Shown here in pieces: positions 18,556-27,006 of a stretch of DNA of 39,880 bases. Within the stretch, counting starts at the first letter, position 1. Every line of letters begins with the position of its first letter. The notes beneath the pieces are model-generated. The model was not told the DNA's origin, ran no database searches, and saw nothing but the letters and a program-made list of their open reading frames with translations. Source of the DNA: Calditrichota bacterium (GTDB lineage Bacteria; Calditrichota; Calditrichia; Calditrichales; Calditrichaceae); assembly GCA_013151275.1 (NCBI GenBank), contig JAADIP010000258.1, positions 2,774 to 42,653 of the forward strand, written 5' to 3'. The position numbers and the translations under genes are program-made.

Positions 18556-20538
18556 TTATTGAACCCGTTTTATTGTTAATATTTGATCGCCGACTTCAAT
18601 TTGATCCACAACTGACATTCCATTAATAACTTTCCCGAACACCGTATAGTTCCCGTTCAAATGAGGCTGATCCGAATAGCAAATAAAAAACTGGCTTCCC
18701 CCGGTGTCAAAACCGGCGGTTGCCATCCCGACGGATCCGCGGACAAAAGGTTTCGGAGAATGTTCGGAAGGAATTAAGTAACCCGGTCCGCCCCATCCGG
18801 TTCCGGTCGGATCTCCCGTCTGAACAACAAAGTCGGGAACCACTCTGTGAAAATAAATGTCTTTGTAAAAGCCGTGCTCAGCTAAGTATATGAAATTTTT
18901 TACGGTTAAAGGAGCGTACTCCGGAAAAAGGCGGATTTGAACACTCCCCTTTGTGGTAAGCAATTCAAAGACCAATCGACCGTCGTCAAAAATCAAACTA
19001 TCCGGTTGTAAATAAGCGGGTAAAATATCCAAAGGCGCTCTGTCTATTTTTACGGGCTGTTTAAAGAGGGAATAAATTTTTTCCCTGAGATAAGGATGGG
19101 CTGCGAATTTAATCAGCGAATCGATTTCAGATTTTTTCAGCGGATAATTTTTTTGCAAAAGCTCCGCCAACGAAAGCTGCAATTCAAAATGATCGGGCTT
19201 GTTAAACTTTTTGTAAAGTTTCAGAAGGGTTTGTTTTTCCGGCGTTTTATTGTTTTGAATATACCATTCCGCAATGTTAGCCACATTACTGAAATTGGGG
19301 GAATTAATCATTATTTGTAAATCGGATTTTTTTATTTGATTGGATTCGCGTAAAGCAAGAAAAGCGCCGTTCGATAAAATGGGATCGTTTACTTTCAGAA
19401 ATTGATGAAGAGTCCTGATAGCCAACGGCAAGCGAGTAATCCCTATAGCCTCCAGCAAAAGCTTCCTGAAAAACGGGTTTCCCTTATCAAGATTTTCGTT
19501 AATCAAAAGATACGCCGTGGATCTGTCTATTTCGGCAATTATTTTGCAAACGGCTCCCTTCTCAAAAGTTTCGGGGAGTTCGGAAAAACGTTGGGTTAAT
19601 AAGGGCAGCGCTTTTAAAGGCGCTAATTTTGAAAACGCCTTTAAGGCGGCAATACGAACATGCAGATTAGGATACGAACTTAATTTTTCAAGACTGCTAA
19701 TAATAACGGAATCGGAGTAAAAGCGCGTTAACGGTATTGAATACATAATTAAAGCCCAGGGTGCCTCGGCTTTGTTTAATGTTGAAACCAGATAATCTCT
19801 TAATTGCTTTTGGCTCAGTGAATCCAAAACGGAGACGGAGGATTTTTGTAACACCTTGTTTAGTTTTTTTGATAAAAGAATTTGCGATTTGTAGTCGCTT
19901 TTTGTCAGCCAGCGGACAAGTTGCGAAAAGTTTTGAGGGTTGATATCGGTATAATACAAAAAGTAAGATTCCGCAGGATCCGGCGCCGTGGCATTCGAAG
20001 AATCGAAGAGAGAAGAAGTAATTTCTTCGGAAAAAAATCCCTTTCGTGCAAGCAAGCCAAGAGAATAAAATGCGGCGTCGTGATATTCGTTTAGTTTAAG
20101 ATATTGCCGTAAAACGCTTATTGATTGATCCGAACCGCAATTCCCGAGTACTTTTATGATATTGTTTTTTACTCCGGGAGATAAATCTTCCTGTTGCAAA
20201 GCGCTCAGCAAAAAGGATTCCGTTTGAGGGCTCTCTATTTGCGAAATCGAAAAAGAAGATAACGAAAGAAGCGTATCTTCCCGAAAGGTTTTAAAGAGAT
20301 TCTTCAAAAGGCTGAAAAGCGAGTCGTTTTTAGTTTTTCCGACGCTTAAAACGAATTGCGCTTTTTGCTCAGGCGTGCTTGCCTGACGAAAAAGATTTTC
20401 CCATTTTCGGATATCGGAATCCCGCGAATATTCCAGTTTTTTCAATTCAACAAAGAAGGAATTGCTTTCGGTTTTTTGCCCGCCGCACGAAAAAAGAAAG
20501 ACAAATATAATGAAACTCAACACATAACGTTGAATCAT
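18556..20538 (-). CDS. Lipoprotein with HEAT-like repeats and a C-terminal cyclophilin domain
   Basis: A 660-residue lipoprotein. The chosen ATG (20538) has an AGGAG SD 10 nt upstream; a TTG eight codons further up would place that SD inside the gene. The signal MIQRYVLSFIIFVFLFSC has its lipobox Cys at residue 18. Residues of about 50-500 form helical HEAT-like repeats, for example SGVKNNIIKVLGNCGSDQSI and PNLHVRIAALKAFSKLAPLK. The last 135 residues are a cyclophilin-type peptidyl-prolyl isomerase: APLTVKNFIYLAEHGFY, FHRVVPDFVVQTGDPTGTGWGG, GSVGMAT, GSQFFICYSDQPHLNGNYTVFGKVI. The catalytic Arg (FHRV) and the QFFI segment are present. It should fold periplasmic or outer-membrane clients. It is coupled to the histidine kinase behind it. 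Confidence 0.88.
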   Translation of the reverse strand: MIQRYVLSFIIFVFLFSCGGQKTESNSFFVELKKLEYSRDSDIRKWENLFRQASTPEQKAQFVLSVGKTKNDSLFSLLKNLFKTFREDTLLSLSSFSISQIESPQTESFLLSALQQEDLSPGVKNNIIKVLGNCGSDQSISVLRQYLKLNEYHDAAFYSLGLLARKGFFSEEITSSLFDSSNATAPDPAESYFLYYTDINPQNFSQLVRWLTKSDYKSQILLSKKLNKVLQKSSVSVLDSLSQKQLRDYLVSTLNKAEAPWALIMYSIPLTRFYSDSVIISSLEKLSSYPNLHVRIAALKAFSKLAPLKALPLLTQRFSELPETFEKGAVCKIIAEIDRSTAYLLINENLDKGNPFFRKLLLEAIGITRLPLAIRTLHQFLKVNDPILSNGAFLALRESNQIKKSDLQIMINSPNFSNVANIAEWYIQNNKTPEKQTLLKLYKKFNKPDHFELQLSLAELLQKNYPLKKSEIDSLIKFAAHPYLREKIYSLFKQPVKIDRAPLDILPAYLQPDSLIFDDGRLVFELLTTKGSVQIRLFPEYAPLTVKNFIYLAEHGFYKDIYFHRVVPDFVVQTGDPTGTGWGGPGYLIPSEHSPKPFVRGSVGMATAGFDTGGSQFFICYSDQPHLNGNYTVFGKVINGMSVVDQIEVGDQILTIKRVQ

Positions 20539-20697
20539 TCTGTTAATTCTCCTGTTCTTCAATTTAGTGAAAACGTATTAATATTAATCATAATATGGAT
20601 TTTAAGCAAAGCCATGAATAAGGAAGAAGATCACAAAAGTTTGGAAAAAAATCTCAAACATATTGTTTTTATGAAAATTATATCGTCTAAAAAATGA

Positions 20698-20726
20698 TTG
20701 ACATTATTTTATTAATTGTGTAATTT
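20698..20726 (+). promoter_or_regulatory. Sigma70-type promoter of the pilin-like locus
   Basis: A perfect -35 TTGACA (20698-20703), a 17-base spacer and a -10 TAATTT (20721-20726). A start near 20733 gives a leader of about 60 nt to the ATG at 20793. No other good promoter was seen before the next two genes. Confidence 0.6.
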
Positions 20727-20792
20727 GAAAGTCGTTAAATATTATAAGTTATGAAGATATCCTTATTGTTAAAACAGAGTTTTGGAGGAAGA

Positions 20793-22493
20793 ATGTCTAA
20801 ACAAGAAGCAAAAGGATCAATTGTTTTAGAACTAATAATTTTAATATTAGTCGCAGCTTTGGTTGCTGTTATTCTGATTCCCGGAAAGATCTGGAAAGAG
20901 CAGGAACAAGAGAAGAAGACAGCTCATTATAATATGATGAGTATTTATGAGGCTGAAAAATACTATAAAAAGCTGACGGGAAAGTTTACCACAGATCCTG
21001 CGGAACTGATCAATACTGTTCGTTCGGATTCGAACTTAATAAGAAAACAGAAAGTGGTTAACTACACCCGCGAATTGATGCGTAACTTTAATAATTATCT
21101 TGCGTCTCCTTATATCAAACATATTGCGCGCATCAAGAAAAACATCGATCAGATTGTTGACGACATAGAGAGCAATAACTATCATTTTAGAACAATCGAT
21201 GAAATTAATAATGAAGCAAATGAATTAAAGATTCAATTGGGGAATTTTGAAAATTCTCCGGAATATCCCGAATTTGTCCGCGTATTGAATTACATAGATT
21301 CTTTGCTTCAGGTTCGTCAAACGATTTCGGACAACACATTGCAGGTAAATGCCTTGAAAATCGCCTATATTACCGACTCGCTTCAGGTGTATCTTAAAAA
21401 GGTAAATCCCGTTGTATTAAAAGAACGATGGGCTCCCTTGTCCGACAGATTGGAAAAATTCATTAAAATGATAAAACACTCGGAGCTTGTCCGGGTAACC
21501 AGTGTTGCCGATCGTCTCGAAGATTTTAAAAAACGGGTTGACGATTCTTTTAATCAATTACAGAACATAGACATAAATACCGAAGTTGAAAAGATCAACG
21601 TGTTAAGACAGCGGTTGGACGAAATGTATCAACGGTTCCTTAAAGATTATAATATTACCTCTCAGCTTGCGCTCAATCGTCTTCCCGAGGCTGATTCGTT
21701 AATCATTCATCTGACTGAAACTAATTTTTACAGCCCCATTAACGATCAAAGATATAAAATGATTTTTGATCAGGATTCCCAGTTTGTAAAAATCGAAAGT
21801 CCGGTGCTGCTGGATGAACTTAAAGAAAAGGCGCAACCCATTGTCGATGAAATTAATAATCTTCCTTTTCTTAATCTGATGGGTCAATATGTTGCAATGA
21901 CGGACTCGGTCTTAAAAAAAGCGAATTTGGTTCGCCGAAATTTCCGCAAGAACACCGATTTATTTATTGTTTATAAGGAACTTGAGGATCTGCAAAGCAG
22001 ATATCAAAATTTAAGCATTATGGAAGCGTACCGGAATTTGGCGGATTTTGTCGAGATTACGCCGAAATGCGAAAGCTATAGCAGAATCAAGGAATTGGTT
22101 GAAAAGGGATTAACAGCCGCCCAAATTTATGATCAGGTTTATGCCGAGAATGTCTTTACCAATCTGGATTCTTTGCATAGCGATGTTCAGAAAAAGCTGA
22201 ATGAATTTAACGAGCTTCTTCTGAAAATTAAAAAACGTAACCGCCGCGCTAAAATTGAAACCTTTGAAGGCGAGCAAAGAACCCTTGATTCTCTGTTGAC
22301 GGCATTTAAAAACGCCAAAGACGATCAGTTGCTTAATAATCTGAAGAAAATAGAAAAGCAATTGGAAGATCTGTATGTCTTCGCTTCCGAAGGTAAAAAA
22401 ATCCGCGTTTACGGTATATTCGATAAAGAGATCAAGAATTTCGGATATATTTACAAAGATGTGAGAAGTTGGGAAGAAGAAAAAAAGAAATAA
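20793..22493 (+). CDS. Very large coiled-coil protein with a type IV prepilin-like N-terminus
   Basis: 566 residues. The ATG at 20793 has GGAGG 4 nt upstream; an earlier in-frame ATG (20751) has no SD. The N-terminus MSKQEAKG-SIVLE has the prepilin cleavage pattern: an 8-residue basic leader ending in Gly, with Glu at +5 of the mature chain. The hydrophobic segment then runs to IP with Pro at +22, exactly as in type IV pilins and pseudopilins. The next part (YNMMSIYEAEKYYKKLTGKFTTDPAEL) resembles the GspG-type helix-turn. The remaining ~480 residues are helical and charged with heptad-like stretches, not a normal pilin head. Ordinary pseudopilins are 100-350 residues. It is followed by PilM-like and PilO-like genes. 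Alternative: a signal-anchored coiled-coil protein. Confidence 0.75.
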   Translation: MSKQEAKGSIVLELIILILVAALVAVILIPGKIWKEQEQEKKTAHYNMMSIYEAEKYYKKLTGKFTTDPAELINTVRSDSNLIRKQKVVNYTRELMRNFNNYLASPYIKHIARIKKNIDQIVDDIESNNYHFRTIDEINNEANELKIQLGNFENSPEYPEFVRVLNYIDSLLQVRQTISDNTLQVNALKIAYITDSLQVYLKKVNPVVLKERWAPLSDRLEKFIKMIKHSELVRVTSVADRLEDFKKRVDDSFNQLQNIDINTEVEKINVLRQRLDEMYQRFLKDYNITSQLALNRLPEADSLIIHLTETNFYSPINDQRYKMIFDQDSQFVKIESPVLLDELKEKAQPIVDEINNLPFLNLMGQYVAMTDSVLKKANLVRRNFRKNTDLFIVYKELEDLQSRYQNLSIMEAYRNLADFVEITPKCESYSRIKELVEKGLTAAQIYDQVYAENVFTNLDSLHSDVQKKLNEFNELLLKIKKRNRRAKIETFEGEQRTLDSLLTAFKNAKDDQLLNNLKKIEKQLEDLYVFASEGKKIRVYGIFDKEIKNFGYIYKDVRSWEEEKKK

Positions 22494-22503
22494 TCATTAA
22501 CTG

Positions 22504-22531
22504 AACAAGGGGAGATTTTTCTCCCCTTGTT
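22504..22531 (+). promoter_or_regulatory. Intercistronic GC-rich hairpin between the pilin-like and PilM-like genes
   Basis: AACAAGGGGAG (22504-22514) pairs perfectly with CTCCCCTTGTT (22521-22531) across a 6-base loop. Only AATTT follows, so termination would be partial. It may attenuate readthrough or stabilise the upstream message, giving much more pilin-like protein than assembly protein. The PilM-like start 14 bases downstream has no SD outside the hairpin. Confidence 0.6.
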
Positions 22532-22545
22532 AATTTGAAAAAGTT

Positions 22546-23442
22546 ATGGAAGAATATCTCGGATTATCTTTTACAAATCGTTCGGTTACTTTAGCCTGCA
22601 CTAAAAAGCAAGATACGAACACAGAGTTGATTTCTATTCAGGATATATTGTATCCGTTTCCTTTTGAATTTAACGCGTTGCTAAACGACGAAAACATCGA
22701 GTTGTTGGCTGAACGTTTATCGAGCTACGTAAGCAGCAACAATTTTAGCGGGAAAAACTGTGTTGTATCGCTGCCGATGTATTTGGTGCAGATGAAAAGG
22801 GCAGCCATCCCCTTGGACCTGGATAGTCGGGTCGTTCAGAAGCATCTAAAATGGGAAGTTGAAAATCTGAATTCCAGAGATATCGATGAATATAAGATCG
22901 TGAAGTTAGATTATGTTTTTTCGTTTGGGTCTTATCAGGAATCAGTTTTTATTTTAATTCAAAAAAAGCTTCTGAAAAAAATAACGGAACTCGTCGAAAA
23001 GAGCTCATTAAAATTGCAGAAGGTTCTGTTAGATTCCGACACAATTCTAAAACATTTGACCAGTAAAAATTTATTGGATCCGGAAAAGAATCAATTAATC
23101 TTTCAGGTAGATGTTTTTAGTATCACCGCTCTTTTTTACATAAAGGGTAAATTTTATAACTATTCGCTTCATTCTTTAGCGGAATTTGAAAAAGAAGAGA
23201 GCTTTGAACAAAAAGTTTTATCAATTCTTAAAGCCGAAAGCGACAAGATCAATAATATTGTTAAACAACTGCCCGGCGCCGAAGGAGCGATTCAGGTGTT
23301 TGTCAATCGCTTAATTACCGAGAAATTATATTCTTATATTAAAAAATCGGAGATGGAATTTACGGAGCTTTCTATTCATGCAAACGCTAATTCAAAAGAA
23401 TTTTCTTCTAATAATATCGAAGCTTTTGCAGTTACGTTATAA
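22546..23442 (+). CDS. PilM-like actin-fold protein of a type IV pilus / type II secretion-like system
   Basis: A 298-residue soluble protein. It starts EEYLGLSFTNRSVTLACTKK, matching the beginning of an actin-like ATPase fold. The middle part, CVVSLPMYLVQMKRAAIPLDLD then VVQKHLKWEVENLNSRDIDEYKIVKLDY, follows the PilM pattern closely: xSIPxxxxxxKxxxLP, ExxxAIxWExExxxPxxxxExxxDY. So does VFILIQKKLLKKITELVEKSSLKLQKVLLDSD. The C-terminal half is divergent and lacks an obvious nucleotide-binding Gly motif, so ATP binding is uncertain. PilM sits on the cytoplasmic face and binds PilN/PilO. The ATG has only a weak upstream purine run (GAAAAAG). Identification is by recalled family pattern. Confidence 0.72.
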   Translation: MEEYLGLSFTNRSVTLACTKKQDTNTELISIQDILYPFPFEFNALLNDENIELLAERLSSYVSSNNFSGKNCVVSLPMYLVQMKRAAIPLDLDSRVVQKHLKWEVENLNSRDIDEYKIVKLDYVFSFGSYQESVFILIQKKLLKKITELVEKSSLKLQKVLLDSDTILKHLTSKNLLDPEKNQLIFQVDVFSITALFYIKGKFYNYSLHSLAEFEKEESFEQKVLSILKAESDKINNIVKQLPGAEGAIQVFVNRLITEKLYSYIKKSEMEFTELSIHANANSKEFSSNNIEAFAVTL

Positions 23443-23460
23443 AAACATTTTGGGGGGGAG

Positions 23461-24639
23461 ATGGCGGAACATGATTTATTAAATGAAGACGATTTTTTTG
23501 AAAAATTAAAAAAAGAAAAACGGGCAACAGAGCAGCCGGAAAAAGAAGAAAAGCCTGCGGAACCCCAACAGGAGCAGGAACCTCTCGAAACCGATCTTTT
23601 TGAGAAGCAAGAATTTCAATTGGAAGAAGAAAAGGAAGAGCAGATAGAGCAGGAACCGGAGTTTGATTTAGATTCGAAACCGGAAGAAGAGGAAAAAGTA
23701 GAAAAAGAAGAAGAAGTCGAATCCTTCCACGAAGAACAGAGAGAACAGGATTTTTTTAAGACATTAGGCGAACCCGAAAGCGAACCCGAGAGTTTTGACG
23801 ACAAGCCCGAAAAATATGTTTTCCCCGAAGAATTTGAAGACGAAAAACTTCCCGGAATAAATTTTAAGCCGATAATTATCGGCGTGGTAGTATTTATTGT
23901 GTTGGCGGCGCTGCTGTATGTTTTGCGCGGAGTTTTTTTCGGAGGAAAAGAAGAGGAGTCCGTTTCGGCTAAAGAAAAGGTATCCGAGCAGCCCGTTAGT
24001 CAGCCCGCCCCGCCTAATCCATTGGAAGTTAAAAAAACAGAATATCTAAATACGCTTGCCGGCAAAAATTTCTACAATCTGAACTTAGTAAAGAAAATCG
24101 AGGGAGCGGTTCGGGCAAATAACGCCCAGATTTCAAGCGTTCTTTTTTACGTCGATGAACTTTCATTTGAAATTTTCAGCAAAAACCGGGCTCAATTAGC
24201 CGCAATAACAATGCAGTTAAGAGACGTTTTGGGGTCGGAAAAGGCAACATTGGTTGCAACGGATGAAAGACCGGGCGACGGAATTACAGGCATTTTTACG
24301 GTGAAGCTTAAGGGCGGCGCAGAGAAAGTAACGGTCACCCAAAAACTGAGCGATCTTTCTTCGTTTCAGCAATGGCTGGAGGCGCTTGGCACGCAATTTA
24401 ATATTAAGATGATAAGCTTTAAAGAGTTTAGCAATTCTCCGGATCAATTCGGTTTACAAAAACGCCGGGTTCAGTTTAAAGGTAAAGGAAGCTATGACGA
24501 TTGCCTGAAGTTTTTGAGCGCAATTGCCGCCAGCAATCGGAATTTAAACGTGCACAAAATGATAATATCGGCAACGGATCAAAAGACATTTAATAAAGCA
24601 AAGTATCAAATTGAATTAGTGGTTGACTTATTCATTTGA
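23461..24639 (+). CDS. PilO/GspM-like single-pass membrane protein with a long acidic cytoplasmic arm
   Basis: A 392-residue protein in three parts. Residues 1-135 are extremely acidic (Glu-rich with Lys, Gln and Pro), probably disordered and cytoplasmic. Residues of about 137-158 form one membrane helix (IIIGVVVFIVLAALLYVL). Residues 160-392 are periplasmic, containing two alpha/beta units; the last, VQFKGKGSYDDCLKFLSAIAASNRNLNVHKMIIS then YQIELVVDLFI, resembles the ferredoxin-like domain of PilO. No PilN hallmark (INLLP) is present at the N-terminus; the acidic arm stands in its place. The ATG directly abuts a GGGGGGGAG tract, an unusually close SD. Its place after a PilM-like gene supports the assignment. 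Confidence 0.68.
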   Translation: MAEHDLLNEDDFFEKLKKEKRATEQPEKEEKPAEPQQEQEPLETDLFEKQEFQLEEEKEEQIEQEPEFDLDSKPEEEEKVEKEEEVESFHEEQREQDFFKTLGEPESEPESFDDKPEKYVFPEEFEDEKLPGINFKPIIIGVVVFIVLAALLYVLRGVFFGGKEEESVSAKEKVSEQPVSQPAPPNPLEVKKTEYLNTLAGKNFYNLNLVKKIEGAVRANNAQISSVLFYVDELSFEIFSKNRAQLAAITMQLRDVLGSEKATLVATDERPGDGITGIFTVKLKGGAEKVTVTQKLSDLSSFQQWLEALGTQFNIKMISFKEFSNSPDQFGLQKRRVQFKGKGSYDDCLKFLSAIAASNRNLNVHKMIISATDQKTFNKAKYQIELVVDLFI

Positions 24640-24653
24640 GAGCTGACGGCTGA

Positions 24654-25208
24654 ATGCGTATAATATCAGGAGTTTATAAGGGGAGAAAGTTAAAGAGTAG
24701 CGACGATTTTTCAATTCGACCCACTACGGATCGGGTTAAGGCGCTGATATTTAATGTATTACAAGATTTTCCCGAAGGAAAAACAGTGGTGGATATTTTC
24801 TCTGGCAGCGGAAGTTTGGGACTCGAGGCACTGAGCCGAGGAGCCAAAAAGGTCTATTTTGTTGATAAGTCAAGTAAGTCGTTAGCCGTTTTAAAACAGA
24901 ACATCGAGTTAATCGGCATTCCCGAAGAAAACTACACAATTATCAAACAGGATGCTTTGCAGTTTGCGCGCACCGCTGATTTTCAGGCGGATCTTTTGTT
25001 GTTGGATCCTCCGTTCAAATATCCTGAGCTGCAGGAATTAATAGATTCCCTGCTGACTTCGCAGATGATGTCCGAAAAAAGCGTTTTGGTCGCGGAACAC
25101 GAACGCATTAATCCTATTCAGCAGGAAAGCAAAGTTTATGAGATCTTAATTCAGAAAAAAATGGGTAGAAGTTTAATTAGCTTTATAGTGAAAAAAGAAA
25201 ATGAGTGA
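24654..25208 (+). CDS. rsmD: 16S rRNA (guanine-N2)-methyltransferase RsmD
   Basis: RsmD methylates G966 (E. coli numbering) of 16S rRNA using S-adenosylmethionine. The 184-residue protein starts MRIISGVYKGRKL and contains RPTTDRVKALIFNVL, the SAM-binding motif VVDIFSGSGSLGLEALSRGA, FVDKSSKSLAVLKQNI, and the catalytic LLLDPPF (commonly LDPPY). The gene begins 14 bases after the PilO-like gene, suggesting readthrough from that locus, and overlaps coaD by 8 bases. rsmD-coaD adjacency is widespread in bacteria and supports both calls. Confidence 0.94.
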   Translation: MRIISGVYKGRKLKSSDDFSIRPTTDRVKALIFNVLQDFPEGKTVVDIFSGSGSLGLEALSRGAKKVYFVDKSSKSLAVLKQNIELIGIPEENYTIIKQDALQFARTADFQADLLLLDPPFKYPELQELIDSLLTSQMMSEKSVLVAEHERINPIQQESKVYEILIQKKMGRSLISFIVKKENE

Positions 25209-25698
25209 CCACAAAATTGCCATATATCCGGGAACCTTTGATCCGATTACGCTTGGGCATATCGATATTATCGAGCGCAGTTCAAAGCTGTTTGATAAGG
25301 TGATCGTGATTATTGCCATAAACCCTTCCAAAAAACCTCTGTTTAACGTAGATGAACGCATGGAAATGATTTTTAATGCGATTAAACCTTTTCCGAATGT
25401 GAGCGTTGAAAAGTTTGACGGTTTGGTAGTGGATTTTGCAAAAAGGGTAAAAGCCAAAGTGATAATTCGCGGGCTGCGCGCCATTACGGATTTTGAATAT
25501 GAATTTCAGATGGCTTTGATGAACAGACAGTTAGCCGATGATATCACAACTGTTTTTTTAATGCCGCACGAAAAGTTTACCTATTTGAATTCGACAATAA
25601 TTAAAAATGTCGCTAATTTCGGCGGAAATATTGAAAAATTTGTAACAAAATTTGTGGAAAAGAAACTAATAGAGAAATTAGGACAGGAAGGAAACTGA
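25201..25698 (+). CDS. coaD: Pantetheine-phosphate adenylyltransferase
   Basis: CoaD transfers AMP from ATP to 4'-phosphopantetheine, the penultimate step of coenzyme A synthesis. The 165-residue enzyme has the nucleotidyltransferase motif in [17 protein letters not shown] (TLGH), the substrate-binding [22 protein letters not shown], and the C-terminal [19 protein letters not shown] in place of the commoner SSSxVR/K. The length is normal. It begins 8 bases inside rsmD and ends 1 base before the pta start, so rsmD-coaD-pta form a tight unit. CoA synthesis next to phosphotransacetylase is metabolically consistent. Confidence 0.96.
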   Translation: MSDHKIAIYPGTFDPITLGHIDIIERSSKLFDKVIVIIAINPSKKPLFNVDERMEMIFNAIKPFPNVSVEKFDGLVVDFAKRVKAKVIIRGLRAITDFEYEFQMALMNRQLADDITTVFLMPHEKFTYLNSTIIKNVANFGGNIEKFVTKFVEKKLIEKLGQEGN

Positions 25699-25699
25699 A

Positions 25700-26680
25700 A
25701 TGGGATTCATTGAAAAGATAAGAGGAAACGCAAAAAAGGAGTTTAAAAAAATCGTTTTTCCGGAAGGATTCGATCCGCGCGTTTTAAAAGCAGCCGAATT
25801 TTTACATAAACAGAATTTAGTTCACCCTATCATTTTAGGCTCTCCCGAAGAGATACAAAAGCTTGCCGAAGAAAACGGAGTAAACTTAAAAGACATTGAA
25901 ATTGAAAACCCAAAAACATCACCGAAACTCGATTCGTACGCTCAGGAATTTTTTGAGCTGCGCAAACATAAAGGCATTACGTCGGAAGAAGCAAGAAAAA
26001 CAGTGGAAAACAATCTCTATTTTGGCGCGATGATGGTACGGCGCGGAGAAGTTTCCGGCGGGGTCGCCGGTTCCGTGGCGACCACGGGCGATGTTTTGCG
26101 GGCGGCTATTCAGGTTATTGGCGTGAAAGCGGGTATTAAAGTCGTGTCAAGTTCGTTTATCATGGTAATGCCGGATGAAAGAGAATTTGCTTTTGGCGAT
26201 TGCGCGGTTATTCCTAACCCGGATGTTGAGCAGTTGGCAAGTATAGCCGTCAGCACCGCAAACACATTCAGAAAACTGGTGGGCGCCGAGCCGCGGGTGG
26301 CAATGTTATCTTTTTCGACAAAAGGAAGCGCAAGCCACGAAGATGTGGAAAAAGTTGTTTCAGCCACTAAAACCGTAAAAGAATTGGCGCCGGATATTAA
26401 TGTTGACGGAGAATTACAATTTGACGCCGCGCTGATTCCGGAAATCGGAAAACGCAAAGCCCCCGACAGCCCGGTGGCGGGAAAAGCAAACGTGTTTATC
26501 TTTCCGGACTTAGACGCCGGGAATATCGGATACAAAATTACCGAGCGGCTTGCCGGCGCCGAAGCGGTGGGACCGGTTATTCAGGGTCTTGCCAAACCTT
26601 TTAATGATCTTTCCAGAGGTTGCAGCGTTGACGATATAATAAATGTGGCATGTATATGTAGCTTATTAGCCGAAAACTAA
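25700..26680 (+). CDS. pta: Phosphate acetyltransferase
   Basis: Interconverts acetyl-CoA and acetyl phosphate. The 326-residue protein is the short Pta type (catalytic PTA_PTB domain only, without the DRTGG regulatory region). Motifs seen: [120 protein letters not shown], and [23 protein letters not shown]. The SD is AGGAAACTGAA before the ATG. No acetate kinase gene is adjacent. With citrate synthase two genes on, this puts two acetyl-CoA-consuming enzymes together. Phosphate butyryltransferase is less likely given the GGVAGS motif. Confidence 0.95.
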   Translation: MGFIEKIRGNAKKEFKKIVFPEGFDPRVLKAAEFLHKQNLVHPIILGSPEEIQKLAEENGVNLKDIEIENPKTSPKLDSYAQEFFELRKHKGITSEEARKTVENNLYFGAMMVRRGEVSGGVAGSVATTGDVLRAAIQVIGVKAGIKVVSSSFIMVMPDEREFAFGDCAVIPNPDVEQLASIAVSTANTFRKLVGAEPRVAMLSFSTKGSASHEDVEKVVSATKTVKELAPDINVDGELQFDAALIPEIGKRKAPDSPVAGKANVFIFPDLDAGNIGYKITERLAGAEAVGPVIQGLAKPFNDLSRGCSVDDIINVACICSLLAEN

Positions 26681-26700
26681 ACCGAATTTTGGAGGGCAAA

Positions 26701-26946
26701 ATGCCGACGTACGAATATATTTGTAAAGACTGCGGTTATCAATTCGAAGAATTTCAAAGCATTTCGGCTGAACCGATTTCCAAGTGCCCGGAATGTTCGG
26801 GTCGGGTGGAAAAAAAGATAAGCGCCGGTGCCGGACTTGTTTTTAAGGGCAGCGGATTTTATATCACCGACTATAAAAAGAACAATAACGGTAACGGAAA
26901 AAACAACAAACCGAAGAAAGAGGCAAAAGAAGAAAAAAAGAGATAA
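26701..26946 (+). CDS. FmdB-family zinc-ribbon protein
   Basis: An 81-residue protein starting at ATG 26701, which has GGAGGGC as SD; an upstream in-frame ATG (26689) would include that SD and is rejected. The family pattern is clear: MPTYEYICKDCGYQFEEFQS, CPECSG, then FKGSGFYITDYKK. The four Cys (CxxC and CPxC) should bind zinc. FmdB-type proteins are named after an amidase-operon regulator, but their function is generally unknown. The C-terminal 20 residues are Lys/Asn-rich and probably disordered. It lies between pta and citrate synthase. Confidence 0.88.
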   Translation: MPTYEYICKDCGYQFEEFQSISAEPISKCPECSGRVEKKISAGAGLVFKGSGFYITDYKKNNNGNGKNNKPKKEAKEEKKR

Positions 26947-27006
26947 TACCGGCATAAACATATTAACTTTTTTCCAACCTCATTTAATTAAAGAAAGGGG
27001 ATAGGT

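Noticed and set aside
20614-20697. 27-codon open frame between the cyclophilin lipoprotein and the pilin-like gene
   Set aside because: No SD, and it lies upstream of the TTGACA promoter; composition looks like intergenic AT-rich DNA.
20751-20792. Upstream ATG adding 14 residues to the pilin-like protein
   Set aside because: No SD precedes it, whereas the internal ATG has GGAGG at good spacing and gives a prepilin-like leader.
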